A stretch of DNA of 64,000 nt from an uncultured Lachnospiraceae bacterium. Its GTDB lineage: Bacteria; Bacillota; Clostridia; Lachnospirales; Lachnospiraceae. The stretch spans positions 186,001-250,000 of the forward strand of contig CAJTQI010000004.1 of NCBI GenBank assembly GCA_910578645.1. The letters are read 5' to 3'. The position numbers and the translations under genes were made by a program. The notes under the pieces were generated by a model. That model ran no database searches. It was not told the origin of the DNA and was given only the letters and a program-made list of their open reading frames with translations. This document shows, piece by piece, positions 1 through 8,194 of the stretch. The stretch's first letter is position 1. Each line of letters opens with the position of its first letter.

Positions 1-303
1 TTCATCTATGTCAGAAACTGTCATATAAGGTATTTGCCCCCGCCTTAATCCCAGGCTCGCCTCAACGTCCAGGTACGTATCCACAACTGCCATGCCTTGT
101 ATATTCTTAGCAGCATATGTACCGGAAATCGATGTCCACATTTCACGGCCGCCCACACGGATTGCCGCCCCCGGTTTGTGCACGGTGGCGACATATGAAG
201 CCCCGCTTCTCAGACTAACGGCGACAGCCCACACGACTGTCACCGCCGCCATAACCGCCACAATACCTGTAAGATACTTTTTCTTTTTCATTTGTACTTT
301 CAT
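1..303 (-). CDS. Membrane-anchored protein of unknown function, C-terminus cut by window edge
   Basis: The frame is open from an ATG at 303 to base 1 (101 codons seen), so the end of the gene lies outside the window. An AGAGG ribosome-binding site sits 8 nt before the ATG; a second in-frame ATG lies at 291. The N-terminus has a run of lysines followed by a hydrophobic stretch at about residues 10-30, typical of a signal anchor or uncleaved signal peptide, so the rest is probably outside the membrane. I do not recognise the visible extracellular part (motif VGGREMWTSIS at about 55-65). The gene is divergent from the small Xre-type regulator at 487. Confidence 0.6.
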   Translation of the reverse strand, partial: MKVQMKKKKYLTGIVAVMAAVTVVWAVAVSLRSGASYVATVHKPGAAIRVGGREMWTSISGTYAAKNIQGMAVVDTYLDVEASLGLRRGQIPYMTVSDIDE

Positions 304-486
304 TTATTTTTCCTCTTTTTACCATGGAAAGGCACGACAAAGTCCAGGTCGTCAAAACATATCCGTCTATAATTGGTTGTTAGTATATCATGCAAATTAT
401 TAATTTGCAAATGCATACTTTTATTTTGTTTTTGTCATACTACATTCTTGATATCATATATAACATATGGGAAAAGAGGTGTAGGC

Positions 487-720
487 ATGTCTAAGCGGGA
501 GCAGGAATATAAAATGATAGGGTTAAATATTGCTTATTATCGGAAACTAAAGGGGTTAAGCCAGCTTAAACTGGCAGAAGCTGTCAGTTTAAGCCGTACC
601 CATATCAGCAATATAGAAGCGCCCAACATGCCCACAGCCATTTCATTAGACACACTGATGGACATTGCCGACGCGTTAGATGTACCTGCCAGAAAATTAC
701 TGGATTTTCACGAAGAATAG
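487..720 (+). CDS. Small Xre/Cro-CI family transcriptional regulator
   Basis: This 77-residue protein is a single helix-turn-helix domain of the Xre/Cro-CI type. The recognisable core is IGLNIAYYRKLKGLSQLKLA followed by LSRTHISNIE, at about residues 11-42, with the usual end around 'ALDVPARKLLDF'. The ATG at 487 is chosen because a GAGGTG ribosome-binding site precedes it; the frame stays open further upstream to about 373, but that part is AT-rich and reads like non-coding sequence. It has no effector domain, so it is probably a stand-alone DNA-binding repressor. The divergent gene at 303-1 is a possible target. What it regulates is not shown by the sequence. Confidence 0.85.
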   Translation: MSKREQEYKMIGLNIAYYRKLKGLSQLKLAEAVSLSRTHISNIEAPNMPTAISLDTLMDIADALDVPARKLLDFHEE

Positions 721-741
721 AGCCGGACACAGCGCCGGCTC
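720..741. terminator. Short GC-rich hairpin between convergent genes
   Basis: A 7-bp stem (GAGCCGG at 720-726 with CCGGCTC at 735-741) starts in the stop codon of the Xre regulator and lies before the end of the convergent SleB-like gene. There is no strong T-run, so its strength as a terminator is uncertain. Confidence 0.4.
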
Positions 742-757
742 ATAAATATATTTCTCT

Positions 758-1378
758 TTACTGAAAAAATTCGTGGTGTCCGTAAGCAAACAGTCTCGTA
801 AGCTTTCTGTCAAACCACTGTACTTTTTCGGAATCCGCTTTTTCTCTCGCGCAAAAATACAGCGCTCCCTGCGAAATATCTTCACCATATAAGGCACGTT
901 CCACTGCTTCTTTTGTATCTTCACTGACCGTGACACTCTGGTATCTTCCGTCCACGGTAGGTGAAAACTGCGCAATTCCCTGTTCTTTTTGCATCACCAC
1001 TTCCCATACCGTATCCGGGAATGATTCACTGTTAACTCTGTTTAATACCACATTTGCCACCAGAAGTTTACCGTCCTGGTCTTCCCCGCCGGCTTCCGCC
1101 TCCACGATACGCATAAGCGCTTCATGGTCCTTGTCCGACAACTGATACTTCATAGTCTGTTCCAACACTTCGTAGTCCACAACCCGCTGCCCTGATGACA
1201 CACTGGAAATCATTTCTATAAAACTATGTTTATCTTCCGTCATGCTCTCATCCAGATACTTCATTTGGAAAGCAGGCTTGGCCGCAATCCGGTTAATCTT
1301 AAGCTCTCTGACGCACACACATGACGAAAGCACCGTCATGCCAGCAAGCAGAAACCCTGTGATATATTTCGCGTACAT
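758..1378 (-). CDS. SleB-like cell wall hydrolase
   Basis: The 206-residue protein starts at the ATG at 1378, directly behind GGAGG-AAAG; an upstream in-frame ATG at 1402 lacks such a site. A signal anchor or lipoprotein-like segment (AKYITGFLLAGMTVLSSC) opens the protein. The C-terminal half, from 'LSDKDHEALMRIVEAEAGGED' at about residue 90, is the Hydrolase_2 (SleB/CwlJ) fold. The conserved pieces are the E-A-x-G-E-like start, 'ANVVLNRV', 'FPDTVWEVV', 'QFSPT' and 'GALYF'. Family members cleave spore-cortex or vegetative peptidoglycan. It has no peptidoglycan-binding N-terminal domain, so it is a short exported hydrolase rather than full SleB. Function in germination versus growth cannot be told from sequence. 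Confidence 0.85.
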   Translation of the reverse strand: MYAKYITGFLLAGMTVLSSCVCVRELKINRIAAKPAFQMKYLDESMTEDKHSFIEMISSVSSGQRVVDYEVLEQTMKYQLSDKDHEALMRIVEAEAGGEDQDGKLLVANVVLNRVNSESFPDTVWEVVMQKEQGIAQFSPTVDGRYQSVTVSEDTKEAVERALYGEDISQGALYFCAREKADSEKVQWFDRKLTRLFAYGHHEFFQ

Positions 1379-1490
1379 CTTTCCTCCATTCCAAGAACAC
1401 ATTTCTGCCGCGGAATCAAGAACCGCCAGGCAGTCATAAAATTTTACACATTTATATTCTATACAGGAAAAAGGAAAAATATTTCTGAAT

Positions 1491-1532
1491 TTGTTTTTTT
1501 TCTCAAAAATGGTACAATTATATAAAAGGAGG
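1491..1532 (+). promoter_or_regulatory. Sigma-A type promoter and RBS of the AP2/HNH-like gene
   Basis: TTGTTT at 1491-1496, a 16-nt spacer and TACAAT at 1513-1518 form a likely vegetative promoter. AAAGGAGG follows within 15 nt and sits 7 nt before the ATG at 1540, so the transcript has almost no leader. Confidence 0.6.
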
Positions 1533-1539
1533 ATACGGC

Positions 1540-2337
1540 ATGGAACAACAGTTACCCGGCGTATTTACGGCAAAACGCAAAGACCAGACAGTGTACTTTC
1601 GCGCATCGTTAACTTATCGCAATAAGCATATCAGCCTTGGCAGTTATGGCTGTGCCGAGGATGCGCACCAGGCATATCTGCTTGCCGGCACACTGCTTGC
1701 AGACGATTCCATAACCTTGAATACTTATCAGACTGACTCGGCTTTGCCTTTCTTAAAATGGGTCATCCTCCTTAATTTTCGGGATAACGGCATCTATTTT
1801 GCCACACCAATCTATGTCCGTCCCAAATTTTTCTATTACTATTTTACGCCATCGGATTTTTTTATTTTTGACCTGGAAGACCTGTTCTACTATTCTTCCC
1901 GGCGTATTTCCCGCAGAGGCGGACATTATTTCGTCGCCGATTACGGAATGCAGGTCAATATCATGGGACGATACGGCATCAAGAATTATGCCGTTGAAGG
2001 AAGGGACTACCGTTTCCGCAACGGCAACTGCCAGGACTTGCGCTATGAGAATATTGAAATTATCAACAGATACAACGGTGTCTATGCTATAGATGATGAC
2101 GGACACACCCGCTACCAGGTGAAGATTCACGTGAAAGGCAACATGAAGGTGGGCACCTATGACACGGAAACCGAAGCGGCAGTGGCATACAACAAGGCCA
2201 TAGATATACTAAAAAAAGCCGGCGTGGACAAGGCTTATACCCCAAACTACATGGATGAGATATCGCCTGCCGCTTACGCCGACTTATATGCCTCTATTAA
2301 AATTTCATCCGGTATCAGACATTACCGCTGCGAATAG
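1540..2337 (+). CDS. AP2 domain protein with a degenerate HNH-like centre
   Basis: The 265-residue product has two AP2/ERF-like three-strand repeats. One is at about residues 7-52 (GVFTAKRKDQTVYFRASL to the 'GSYGCAEDAHQAYLLA' helix) and one at about 181-226 (GVYAIDDDGHTRYQVKI to 'GTYDTETEAAVAYNKA'). Between them, about 150-178, lies a stretch shaped like the HNH-3 core of AP2-associated homing endonucleases (x-NGN-x-x-D-x-R-x-EN-I-E-I-I-N). The histidine expected before NGN is replaced ('DYRFRNGN'), so nuclease activity is unlikely. I infer a DNA-binding protein derived from an HNH homing endonuclease. The middle (about 60-140) is rich in Tyr and Phe and unassigned. The 3' end overlaps the convergent GH25 gene by 16 nt. 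Confidence 0.6.
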   Translation: MEQQLPGVFTAKRKDQTVYFRASLTYRNKHISLGSYGCAEDAHQAYLLAGTLLADDSITLNTYQTDSALPFLKWVILLNFRDNGIYFATPIYVRPKFFYYYFTPSDFFIFDLEDLFYYSSRRISRRGGHYFVADYGMQVNIMGRYGIKNYAVEGRDYRFRNGNCQDLRYENIEIINRYNGVYAIDDDGHTRYQVKIHVKGNMKVGTYDTETEAAVAYNKAIDILKKAGVDKAYTPNYMDEISPAAYADLYASIKISSGIRHYRCE

Positions 2338-3518
2338 CCGATAAAGCAGATATTCAGGTTCGCATCGCCCTTGATGCCGTTCACCACGCCTTTTGTGGAA
2401 TACTGCCACATGGCGTACTGGTACGGATAATCCGGAATGTCCGCTTCCTGTGCAAGCCATATATCATAATTTTGCAGCTTCGTCAGGTCCACCTCTTTAA
2501 TCAGCCACTCCTTATCCCCGTAGACCATCGGCACATAGCCTGCGCCCTTGACGGCCTCAAGGAACGCTATCGTCACATTGGTTCTGTCCTCCCTGCTCAA
2601 CCCGTCTATCCGCGCTTCATCATTGGCCACAAATTCCATATCTATGGCCACCGGATATTTGATATGCGCCCTGTATGGCTCCAGGTTCTGTATCACAAAA
2701 CTCGCTTCCTGTACAGCTTCCTCAGGGCTTATTGCCTGTGAATAGAAATAAATACCGATATCCAGTTCTTCTGCGATTGCACCTTCTATATGCTCCTTAA
2801 AATCGTCATCCAAAGATATTTGTCCTGTACTGTACCCCCGTCCTCCCACACGAATCATTACATAGTCTACACCTGCCGCCTTAAGACTCCTAAAATTAAC
2901 GCTTCCTGTCTGCTTGGAAATGTCCACCCCCACATAAGAAATTTTCTTTCCATTCTCCATATAGCGTTTAAGTCCGGCCTTCTCTTCCATCTTTGTGGAA
3001 TCAAACGTATTCTTCGTCAGATAAGGATTCATAAGAACCCACTCGTCGGTGCCGTCCCTGTTTGTTATCAGCGTATGTTTGCCGTCCTTAGAAGGGTCGT
3101 TTTGTACTTCTTCCTGTGCTTCTTGTTCTTTCTGTTTCTGCTCCTGACGCTCTTTCTCCGCTTTTTCTGCAAATGTAGATTTGGAAGGTTTGGAAGGTTC
3201 CCCGGATAGGATTGCCTCTGTCTCCTCCAAGCCCTCTTTCTCCTCCTCGTCTTCCACGGGGTACATATCCCAAAAATCCAAGTCTTGTGCGCGCAGTTTC
3301 TTCTCTGGTTCCTGAGTTTGCTCTTCTTCCGATTCTGCCTCAGCCATTTCCTCTTCCTGCTCCTGCATCTCCTTCAGGTATTCGCTTCCACTCTTATGCG
3401 TATCATTACTTTTAAGCAGCACAAACACCATGGCAAGCACAAACACCGCCACGCCGATAATCGTGTAAACTACAGAAGCCCCGGACCTTCCTTGCCCCTC
3501 ATCACCTGGCAACCTCAT
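2322..3518 (-). CDS. Membrane-anchored GH25 muramidase
   Basis: The 398-residue protein has a single transmembrane anchor at about residues 16-38, then a long acidic Glu/Gln/Lys-rich linker (about 45-150, probably coiled coil). The glycoside hydrolase 25 catalytic domain follows at about 195-398. Family signs are 'YVGVDISKQTG' at the first strand, 'VDYVMIRVGGRGYSTG', the acidic pair in 'YPVAIDMEF', and the ending 'MWQYSTKGVVNGIKGDANLNI'. GH25 enzymes hydrolyse the MurNAc-GlcNAc bond. The spacer suggests a wall-spanning tether that places the enzyme at a distance from the membrane. The gene is divergent from apbE, with about 280 nt between them. Confidence 0.88.
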   Translation of the reverse strand: MRLPGDEGQGRSGASVVYTIIGVAVFVLAMVFVLLKSNDTHKSGSEYLKEMQEQEEEMAEAESEEEQTQEPEKKLRAQDLDFWDMYPVEDEEEKEGLEETEAILSGEPSKPSKSTFAEKAEKERQEQKQKEQEAQEEVQNDPSKDGKHTLITNRDGTDEWVLMNPYLTKNTFDSTKMEEKAGLKRYMENGKKISYVGVDISKQTGSVNFRSLKAAGVDYVMIRVGGRGYSTGQISLDDDFKEHIEGAIAEELDIGIYFYSQAISPEEAVQEASFVIQNLEPYRAHIKYPVAIDMEFVANDEARIDGLSREDRTNVTIAFLEAVKGAGYVPMVYGDKEWLIKEVDLTKLQNYDIWLAQEADIPDYPYQYAMWQYSTKGVVNGIKGDANLNICFIGYSQR

Positions 3519-3676
3519 ATACTCAACCCTTTCTTCATCAGATTCCTCGATTTATACTGTAGCACTGCCCTGCATGACACAAATCGCAAGGCATTCTCAA
3601 TCACAGTGTACTTATCGTATCACTTTGCAAAAGATTTGACAACTTCTACATTTTCCTTTTGTTCCTGTCAGCCACG

Positions 3677-3705
3677 TTGTCATGATTTTTGTCTGGTGTT
3701 ATACT
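3677..3705 (+). promoter_or_regulatory. Sigma-A type promoter upstream of apbE
   Basis: TTGTCA at 3677-3682 and TATACT at 3700-3705 are separated by exactly 17 nt. Transcription would start about 90 nt before the GTG start of apbE at 3803. Confidence 0.6.
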
Positions 3706-3802
3706 TATACTGTTGTCTGTCATTATCCATGCATCGGGGAAATTTTTTATACTCGGAATGTTTCACATACACATAATACACGACAGGCAGGGAGGAATCA
3801 TT

Positions 3803-4834
3803 GTGCGCACAGTCAAACAACATTTTGCCATAACCAGATGTTTATCTATCCTGTTTTACCTCATATCCTGCTTCATTGTCCTATCCTTGTCCGGTTGCGC
3901 CCACACCGCCGAACCTGTGTCACAGATAGGATTCTATTTAGACACCGTCATCCAAATTACACTGTACGATACCGACGGGAAAGAGACATGTAGCAGACAC
4001 ATCCAGGAATGTTTTACGAAAATAGACGAGTATGAACATTTATTCAGTGCCACTATAGAAGGTTCCGATGTCTGGAACATTAACCATAGCGGCGGCAAAC
4101 CCGTCACCGTCTCTGACGATACCGCAAGCCTCCTGAAAACAGCGCTTTATTATTCGGAATTGTCCGGTGGACGTGTAGACGCCACCGTCCTGCCCTTAAG
4201 CTGTCTCTGGGATTTTGGTTCCGGAAAAGACGAAAAGATACCGGGACAAGAAGAAATAGAAGATGCCCTGTCCCATGTTGATTACCGCACAGTGCATATA
4301 GATGGAAACACGGTAACCCTGTCCGACCCCCATGCCGCCATCGACTTGGGTTTCATCGCCAAAGGCTATATCGGTGACCGCCTGAAAGAATATTTGCTTT
4401 CGCAGAAGGTACAAAACGCCTGCATAAACCTTGGAGGCAATCTGGTTACCATCAACGGCAAGCCGGACGGACAGCCCTACCGAGTCGGCATCCAAGAACC
4501 CTTCGGCAGGGAGGGTGAAGCCATAGCCGTCATCAGCGTCAAGGATGCCTCTGTTGTTTCTTCCGGTATTTACGAACGTTACTTCAACGAAAACGGCACA
4601 TTGTACCACCACCTGTTAGACACGAAAACCGGATATCCTGCAGACAATGACATAGCAGGCGTGACAATCCTGTCGTCCTCCTCCCTGGAAGCCGATGCAT
4701 TGTCCACTGCCTGCTATTTTCTCGGCACGGTTGACGGTATGGAACTGATTGAATCCCTGGACGGTGTGGAAGTCCTTTTTATTATGAAAGACGGGACAAT
4801 ATATCGCTCAGACGGATTCCCGGAGCTTTCTTAA
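3803..4834 (+). CDS. apbE: FAD:protein FMN transferase (ApbE), lipoprotein
   Basis: ApbE transfers FMN from FAD to a threonine of target flavoproteins such as RnfG, RnfD and Nqr subunits on the outer face of the membrane. The GTG at 3803 is chosen because GGGAGGA lies 7 nt upstream and gives a proper lipoprotein signal ending at the lipobox L-S-G-C (about residue 30). The frame is open further upstream, without a ribosome site. The 343-residue length fits the family. Recognisable elements include 'GFYLDTVIQITLYD' at the mature N-terminus, 'DLGFIAKGYIGDRL', 'NLGGNLVTINGKPDG', and 'HHLLDTKTGYPADN' with the conserved D-x-x-T-G-Y/P loop. The Rnf operon 6 kb away encodes two flavinylation-motif proteins, its likely clients. 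It has its own promoter. The stop overlaps the convergent neighbour by 4 nt. Confidence 0.93.
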   Translation: MRTVKQHFAITRCLSILFYLISCFIVLSLSGCAHTAEPVSQIGFYLDTVIQITLYDTDGKETCSRHIQECFTKIDEYEHLFSATIEGSDVWNINHSGGKPVTVSDDTASLLKTALYYSELSGGRVDATVLPLSCLWDFGSGKDEKIPGQEEIEDALSHVDYRTVHIDGNTVTLSDPHAAIDLGFIAKGYIGDRLKEYLLSQKVQNACINLGGNLVTINGKPDGQPYRVGIQEPFGREGEAIAVISVKDASVVSSGIYERYFNENGTLYHHLLDTKTGYPADNDIAGVTILSSSSLEADALSTACYFLGTVDGMELIESLDGVEVLFIMKDGTIYRSDGFPELS

Positions 4835-6660
4835 CCCTGAATTTCCTCAATCATATATCTTGCATATTCTTCCGCCAACTGCCTGCAATTATCCGTCTGC
4901 ATTAAAACACCTGTCTGGTATTCTGCCAGCGCACCCGAAATCAAGCCGTTATATTTTACAGGCACATTTGCAAGCCCCCATTCCCCGCCCTCTTTCTTCG
5001 ACAAAATAAGGCTGTCTCTTGTGTACGCCAATACCCTGCACAGATTAAGAATCACATATACCGGCTGCTCCAGGATGTCCGCTTCTGCATTTTTTATATC
5101 ATTCCATATGCTGTCAAGATAGTGCTCCCTGCTTACCCGAGAGAAAACTTCCCTGATTTCCTTGCCGTAAAGCGTCTTTCCCCTGTGATAAAGAATCGTA
5201 AAATGAGCCGCCAAATCCGGGTCTGTCCCTTTCATTCCGGCAATATATGCTTCCGGCCGTGTCTGATACCATTCTAAATGAGCAACAGAAAAATGCAGTA
5301 CAAAGGGAGTGGGGTACACAAAAGGACTGCATACATCTTTCTCGACAATACTGAGCTCAATTCCCTTGGCCGGAGCCTGTCTGTTTAAAGCAACCAACAT
5401 ATCTAAATACTGCCGCTTCTTTTCATCCGAAATGTCCTTCTCTATGACGACAATCAAATCAATGTCGCTCACCCCGGCACGAAAGCACCCCATCACGGCA
5501 GAACCATGAAGATAGATGCCAGTCAGATTGTCTCCTAAAATATCTTTGTTTTGTCTTATAAATTCTTCTAGTAATGCTTCGTATCCTTTGAAATCCCCGC
5601 CTGTATTTAACTGTTCATATTCTTTCAGGTAATCAGCAACAAACCTGTCCACATCCGCAAAATGTTTCGGCTCTATTCCTGCTGTATCGTATTCCTTCAG
5701 ATACATGCCAAGTGCCTTATCAAACAGTGCCGTATTGTTCCTCAAATCTTCCGGTTGGTATCCCTCCATGACAGAAAACCGTCCGATTGACACATCCTCC
5801 GCTATTTCATCCAACATCATCTGGAGGCAGGACAGATTCATAAACGATGAAAACACATCGCCTCCCATTTCCGCCTCCGCCATCTTATTACGCCAATTAG
5901 AAAACATCTCCTCGTAAGTCCCGGAAATATTTTCTGACAAAGGCTGCTCCTTATCTTTGGTGCGTTTTACAAACGCCGTGACGGATTGTAACAACTTAGT
6001 CAGAATATCCTTTAACTCTGTTATATGGGAAGCATTGACAATGCCATATACTCGCTCTTTAAAATATGGCGGAAGGGACAGCCCCTCCAATTCATCGAAT
6101 GTCCTTTTAAATCCTTTTCTGAAATACCGTCCGTTTTTCAACATCACGGCATCAAGCATAAGATGGATACAAAAAGCGGCAAGCAGACGGGTTTGCGCAA
6201 GGGTTTCTGACATCATGGCGTCCGCATAGACTTTTTTTGCCTCCCCTACAATATTATCCACGCACACAAAACGCTTTTCGGATGACAGAATATCTTCCGC
6301 GTTCTTTCTAAGCCGGAAAATCCTTTCCACTGCCGCAGCTTCTCCCACATAGACGATTTCCGAATCCATCAGTTTTGCCAGATGTGCATGTCTGCATTCC
6401 GCCTCCTCCTCAAGCATTTTCCAGTCCGTACAGTAAATGTCATACCCAATCTTCCTGTCATCCAGAATAAAGCCGTCCGACAACTTCCGTCCCTCGTCAT
6501 CGTTGATGAGAATCATCAAGTCCAAATCAGACTTTTCGTGTACATCCCCTGTGCAGACAGAGCCGTAAACGCCTATGAGAGCAAGAGAGCCCGGACATAC
6601 TTTTTCTGCTTTCCTGACAATGGCGTCCACTATCTTCTGGTTTATTTCGTCTAATTTCAT
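4831..6660 (-). CDS. Fusion of two nucleotidyltransferase domains (ANT-like)
   Basis: The 609-residue product carries two separate Pol-beta-type nucleotidyltransferase domains. The first has GS at residues 33-34 followed by 'SDLDL' (D45, D47). The second has the pattern HGSA at 385-388 followed by 'SDIDL' (D399, D401) and resembles aminoglycoside adenylyltransferases of the ANT(9)/ANT(3'')/AadA type with their helical C-terminal domain. Each half is about 300 residues, the length of a stand-alone enzyme. The start at 6660 follows a GGAGGGGGAG site; a TTG at 6678 is less likely. The natural substrate is unknown: such proteins may modify aminoglycosides or other small molecules. It lies 14 nt downstream of the Ig-like membrane protein and is probably cotranscribed with it. 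Confidence 0.75.
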   Translation of the reverse strand: MKLDEINQKIVDAIVRKAEKVCPGSLALIGVYGSVCTGDVHEKSDLDLMILINDDEGRKLSDGFILDDRKIGYDIYCTDWKMLEEEAECRHAHLAKLMDSEIVYVGEAAAVERIFRLRKNAEDILSSEKRFVCVDNIVGEAKKVYADAMMSETLAQTRLLAAFCIHLMLDAVMLKNGRYFRKGFKRTFDELEGLSLPPYFKERVYGIVNASHITELKDILTKLLQSVTAFVKRTKDKEQPLSENISGTYEEMFSNWRNKMAEAEMGGDVFSSFMNLSCLQMMLDEIAEDVSIGRFSVMEGYQPEDLRNNTALFDKALGMYLKEYDTAGIEPKHFADVDRFVADYLKEYEQLNTGGDFKGYEALLEEFIRQNKDILGDNLTGIYLHGSAVMGCFRAGVSDIDLIVVIEKDISDEKKRQYLDMLVALNRQAPAKGIELSIVEKDVCSPFVYPTPFVLHFSVAHLEWYQTRPEAYIAGMKGTDPDLAAHFTILYHRGKTLYGKEIREVFSRVSREHYLDSIWNDIKNAEADILEQPVYVILNLCRVLAYTRDSLILSKKEGGEWGLANVPVKYNGLISGALAEYQTGVLMQTDNCRQLAEEYARYMIEEIQG

Positions 6661-6674
6661 CTCCCCCTCCCCTA

Positions 6675-7568
6675 TCAATCTATCACTGCAAATTCAGCGC
6701 TAATCTCTTCCACCACAAGTCTGTATTCTCCCGGCTCTAACGCGCCGAAAATACTAATGTCATAAGTTTCCTCCGCGCTTTCCCCTGCCGAAAGAATCCG
6801 GGCGATATCATGGAACCCAACGTTCTGCGCCTGAATCGGCATTGTGTACCAATGGCCGTCTATCCGCTTCTGCAAAGAATAGTATTCGCCATAGGTAAAT
6901 TCTTCCTCACTGTTGTTGGTAATTTGTACTTTGACCTTGCCATCCGCCGGAATTTCTTCAATGCTCATCTCCACACTGTCCGCCCCTTTGGCAAGTCCGT
7001 CTTCTTCCACCATAAAGCACTGATGGTATGCTGACAAAATTCCTGCGTTGGGAAAACTCAAAACGCTCAGAGTATCATCTTCATCCTCACCCGCCATCTC
7101 TTCCCACCATCCAGGAAAATCCGCATTCCCATAGAAGGTTGTACCATCATCTTTAATCCAGATACCTTCCGACCATGCCACGGATATACCCCATCCGTCC
7201 TCGCCTCCAATCCAGATTCCATAAAAAGGCGGCTTCATATCCGCAACAACGCCCTGTTCGGTTTCCGACAGCACGAAAGCGTTGATTCTCTTAATCAGTT
7301 TTTTCTCCTTGTCACTGTCATAAAAGGTTCTTACGCTCACCGTTTCGCCGTCAAAATAATACATCTGCAGTGCACTCGTATCCGGGCTTGCCCCGGCAAG
7401 AATATTCCCGCCCTGATTGCCGTTTCCATGGGCCACTTTCCCGTACAGTAACCAGGCCATAAAAATAACCCCGATGGCAAACATGATAGCCGCGCAAACC
7501 AACATATATTTTTTCCTTTTGTTTTGTTCAATCACTCCCACCAGCTCCCTCCTTCTGTTCTTAGCCAC
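6675..7568 (-). CDS. Membrane-anchored protein with C-terminal Ig-like domain
   Basis: The 297-residue protein has a basic cytoplasmic N-terminus (NRRRELVG...NKRKK), one transmembrane helix at about 20-42 and a large extracellular part. The last 100 residues read like the bacterial Ig-like fold found in many clostridial membrane proteins: 'VKVQITNNSEEEFTYGEYYSLQ', 'DGHWYTMPI', and near the end 'LEPGEYRLVVEEI'. The central part (about 65-190) is unassigned. No catalytic motif is visible. It precedes the double nucleotidyltransferase gene. Confidence 0.6.
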   Translation of the reverse strand: MAKNRRRELVGVIEQNKRKKYMLVCAAIMFAIGVIFMAWLLYGKVAHGNGNQGGNILAGASPDTSALQMYYFDGETVSVRTFYDSDKEKKLIKRINAFVLSETEQGVVADMKPPFYGIWIGGEDGWGISVAWSEGIWIKDDGTTFYGNADFPGWWEEMAGEDEDDTLSVLSFPNAGILSAYHQCFMVEEDGLAKGADSVEMSIEEIPADGKVKVQITNNSEEEFTYGEYYSLQKRIDGHWYTMPIQAQNVGFHDIARILSAGESAEETYDISIFGALEPGEYRLVVEEISAEFAVID

Positions 7569-7591
7569 ATTGTCAATGTATTACCGGAATG

Positions 7592-7927
7592 CTATTTTCT
7601 ATATTTCTTCTCAATGACAACCACGTAAACGGCCATCATAATAATTGACTCTATCATCGTTCCTGCCACTGATAATAATATCCATGCCGGATGCTCTTTT
7701 AGATGTAACAAAGGAAATCCCAGAATAATAAATACTAACCCAAATATGCAAAACATCTTCCCAACCGCACGGTTATACTTCTTTACATCGTTTACTGCAA
7801 ACATCTTAGCATTCGCCCAAAACCCTATTGGAGCCGGTTTCCTAAAAACGAGCACAATCAATCCATAGCAGACAAATGCCGCCCCTACAATCTCCCATAT
7901 AAGAAATCCGATTAACTCTTCCGCCAT
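7592..7927 (-). CDS. DUF3784-like small membrane protein
   Basis: This 111-residue protein has three predicted membrane helices (about 8-27, 57-75 and 81-103). The loop after the first helix has the pattern 'FRKPAPIGFWANAKMFAVNDVKKYNRAVGKM', which is the conserved feature of DUF3784-like proteins of clostridia (a relation to SdpI-type immunity proteins is possible but not shown). Role unknown. It is 24 nt upstream of the Ig-like membrane protein on the same strand and may be its operon partner. Confidence 0.6.
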   Translation of the reverse strand: MAEELIGFLIWEIVGAAFVCYGLIVLVFRKPAPIGFWANAKMFAVNDVKKYNRAVGKMFCIFGLVFIILGFPLLHLKEHPAWILLSVAGTMIESIIMMAVYVVVIEKKYRK

Positions 7928-8067
7928 CTTAATCTCCTTCCTGCCATTTCCCCAATGTTATACGGACATGTTTCTATTGTTTATTATCTCCCGGTTAACC
8001 GCTTTTGGGAAGCCCCCTCCTCACAAAATTCTTATTTTCTACTTCTGGTTGAATTTAGATAATAAAC

Positions 8068-8082
8068 TAACCGACGCGGTTA
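8068..8082. promoter_or_regulatory. Candidate operator: TAACCG inverted repeat
   Basis: TAACCG and CGGTTA flank ACG as a perfect 6-bp inverted repeat, about 115 nt before the HTH-methyltransferase start and close to AT-rich promoter-like sequence. It could be the binding site of the Xre domain encoded downstream (autoregulation). This is inference. Confidence 0.35.
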
Positions 8083-8194
8083 TGGTTTTTTCGATATTTT
8101 ATAGTAAAATGAAAAAAGAAGCAGGTAATTGTAAACAAGCTTGCGAAATGTATGGGAATAATATACAAAAATACGCACAGAAACGAGGATATAT

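Noticed and set aside
373..486. N-terminal extension of the Xre-type regulator
   Set aside because: The in-frame upstream part is AT-rich, hydrophobic and without a ribosome site; the HTH domain starts properly from 487.
3285..3776. Plus-strand frame across the GH25 N-terminus and the apbE promoter
   Set aside because: Antisense to a coding region and covers a promoter; the translation is Cys/Leu/Ser-rich without a domain.
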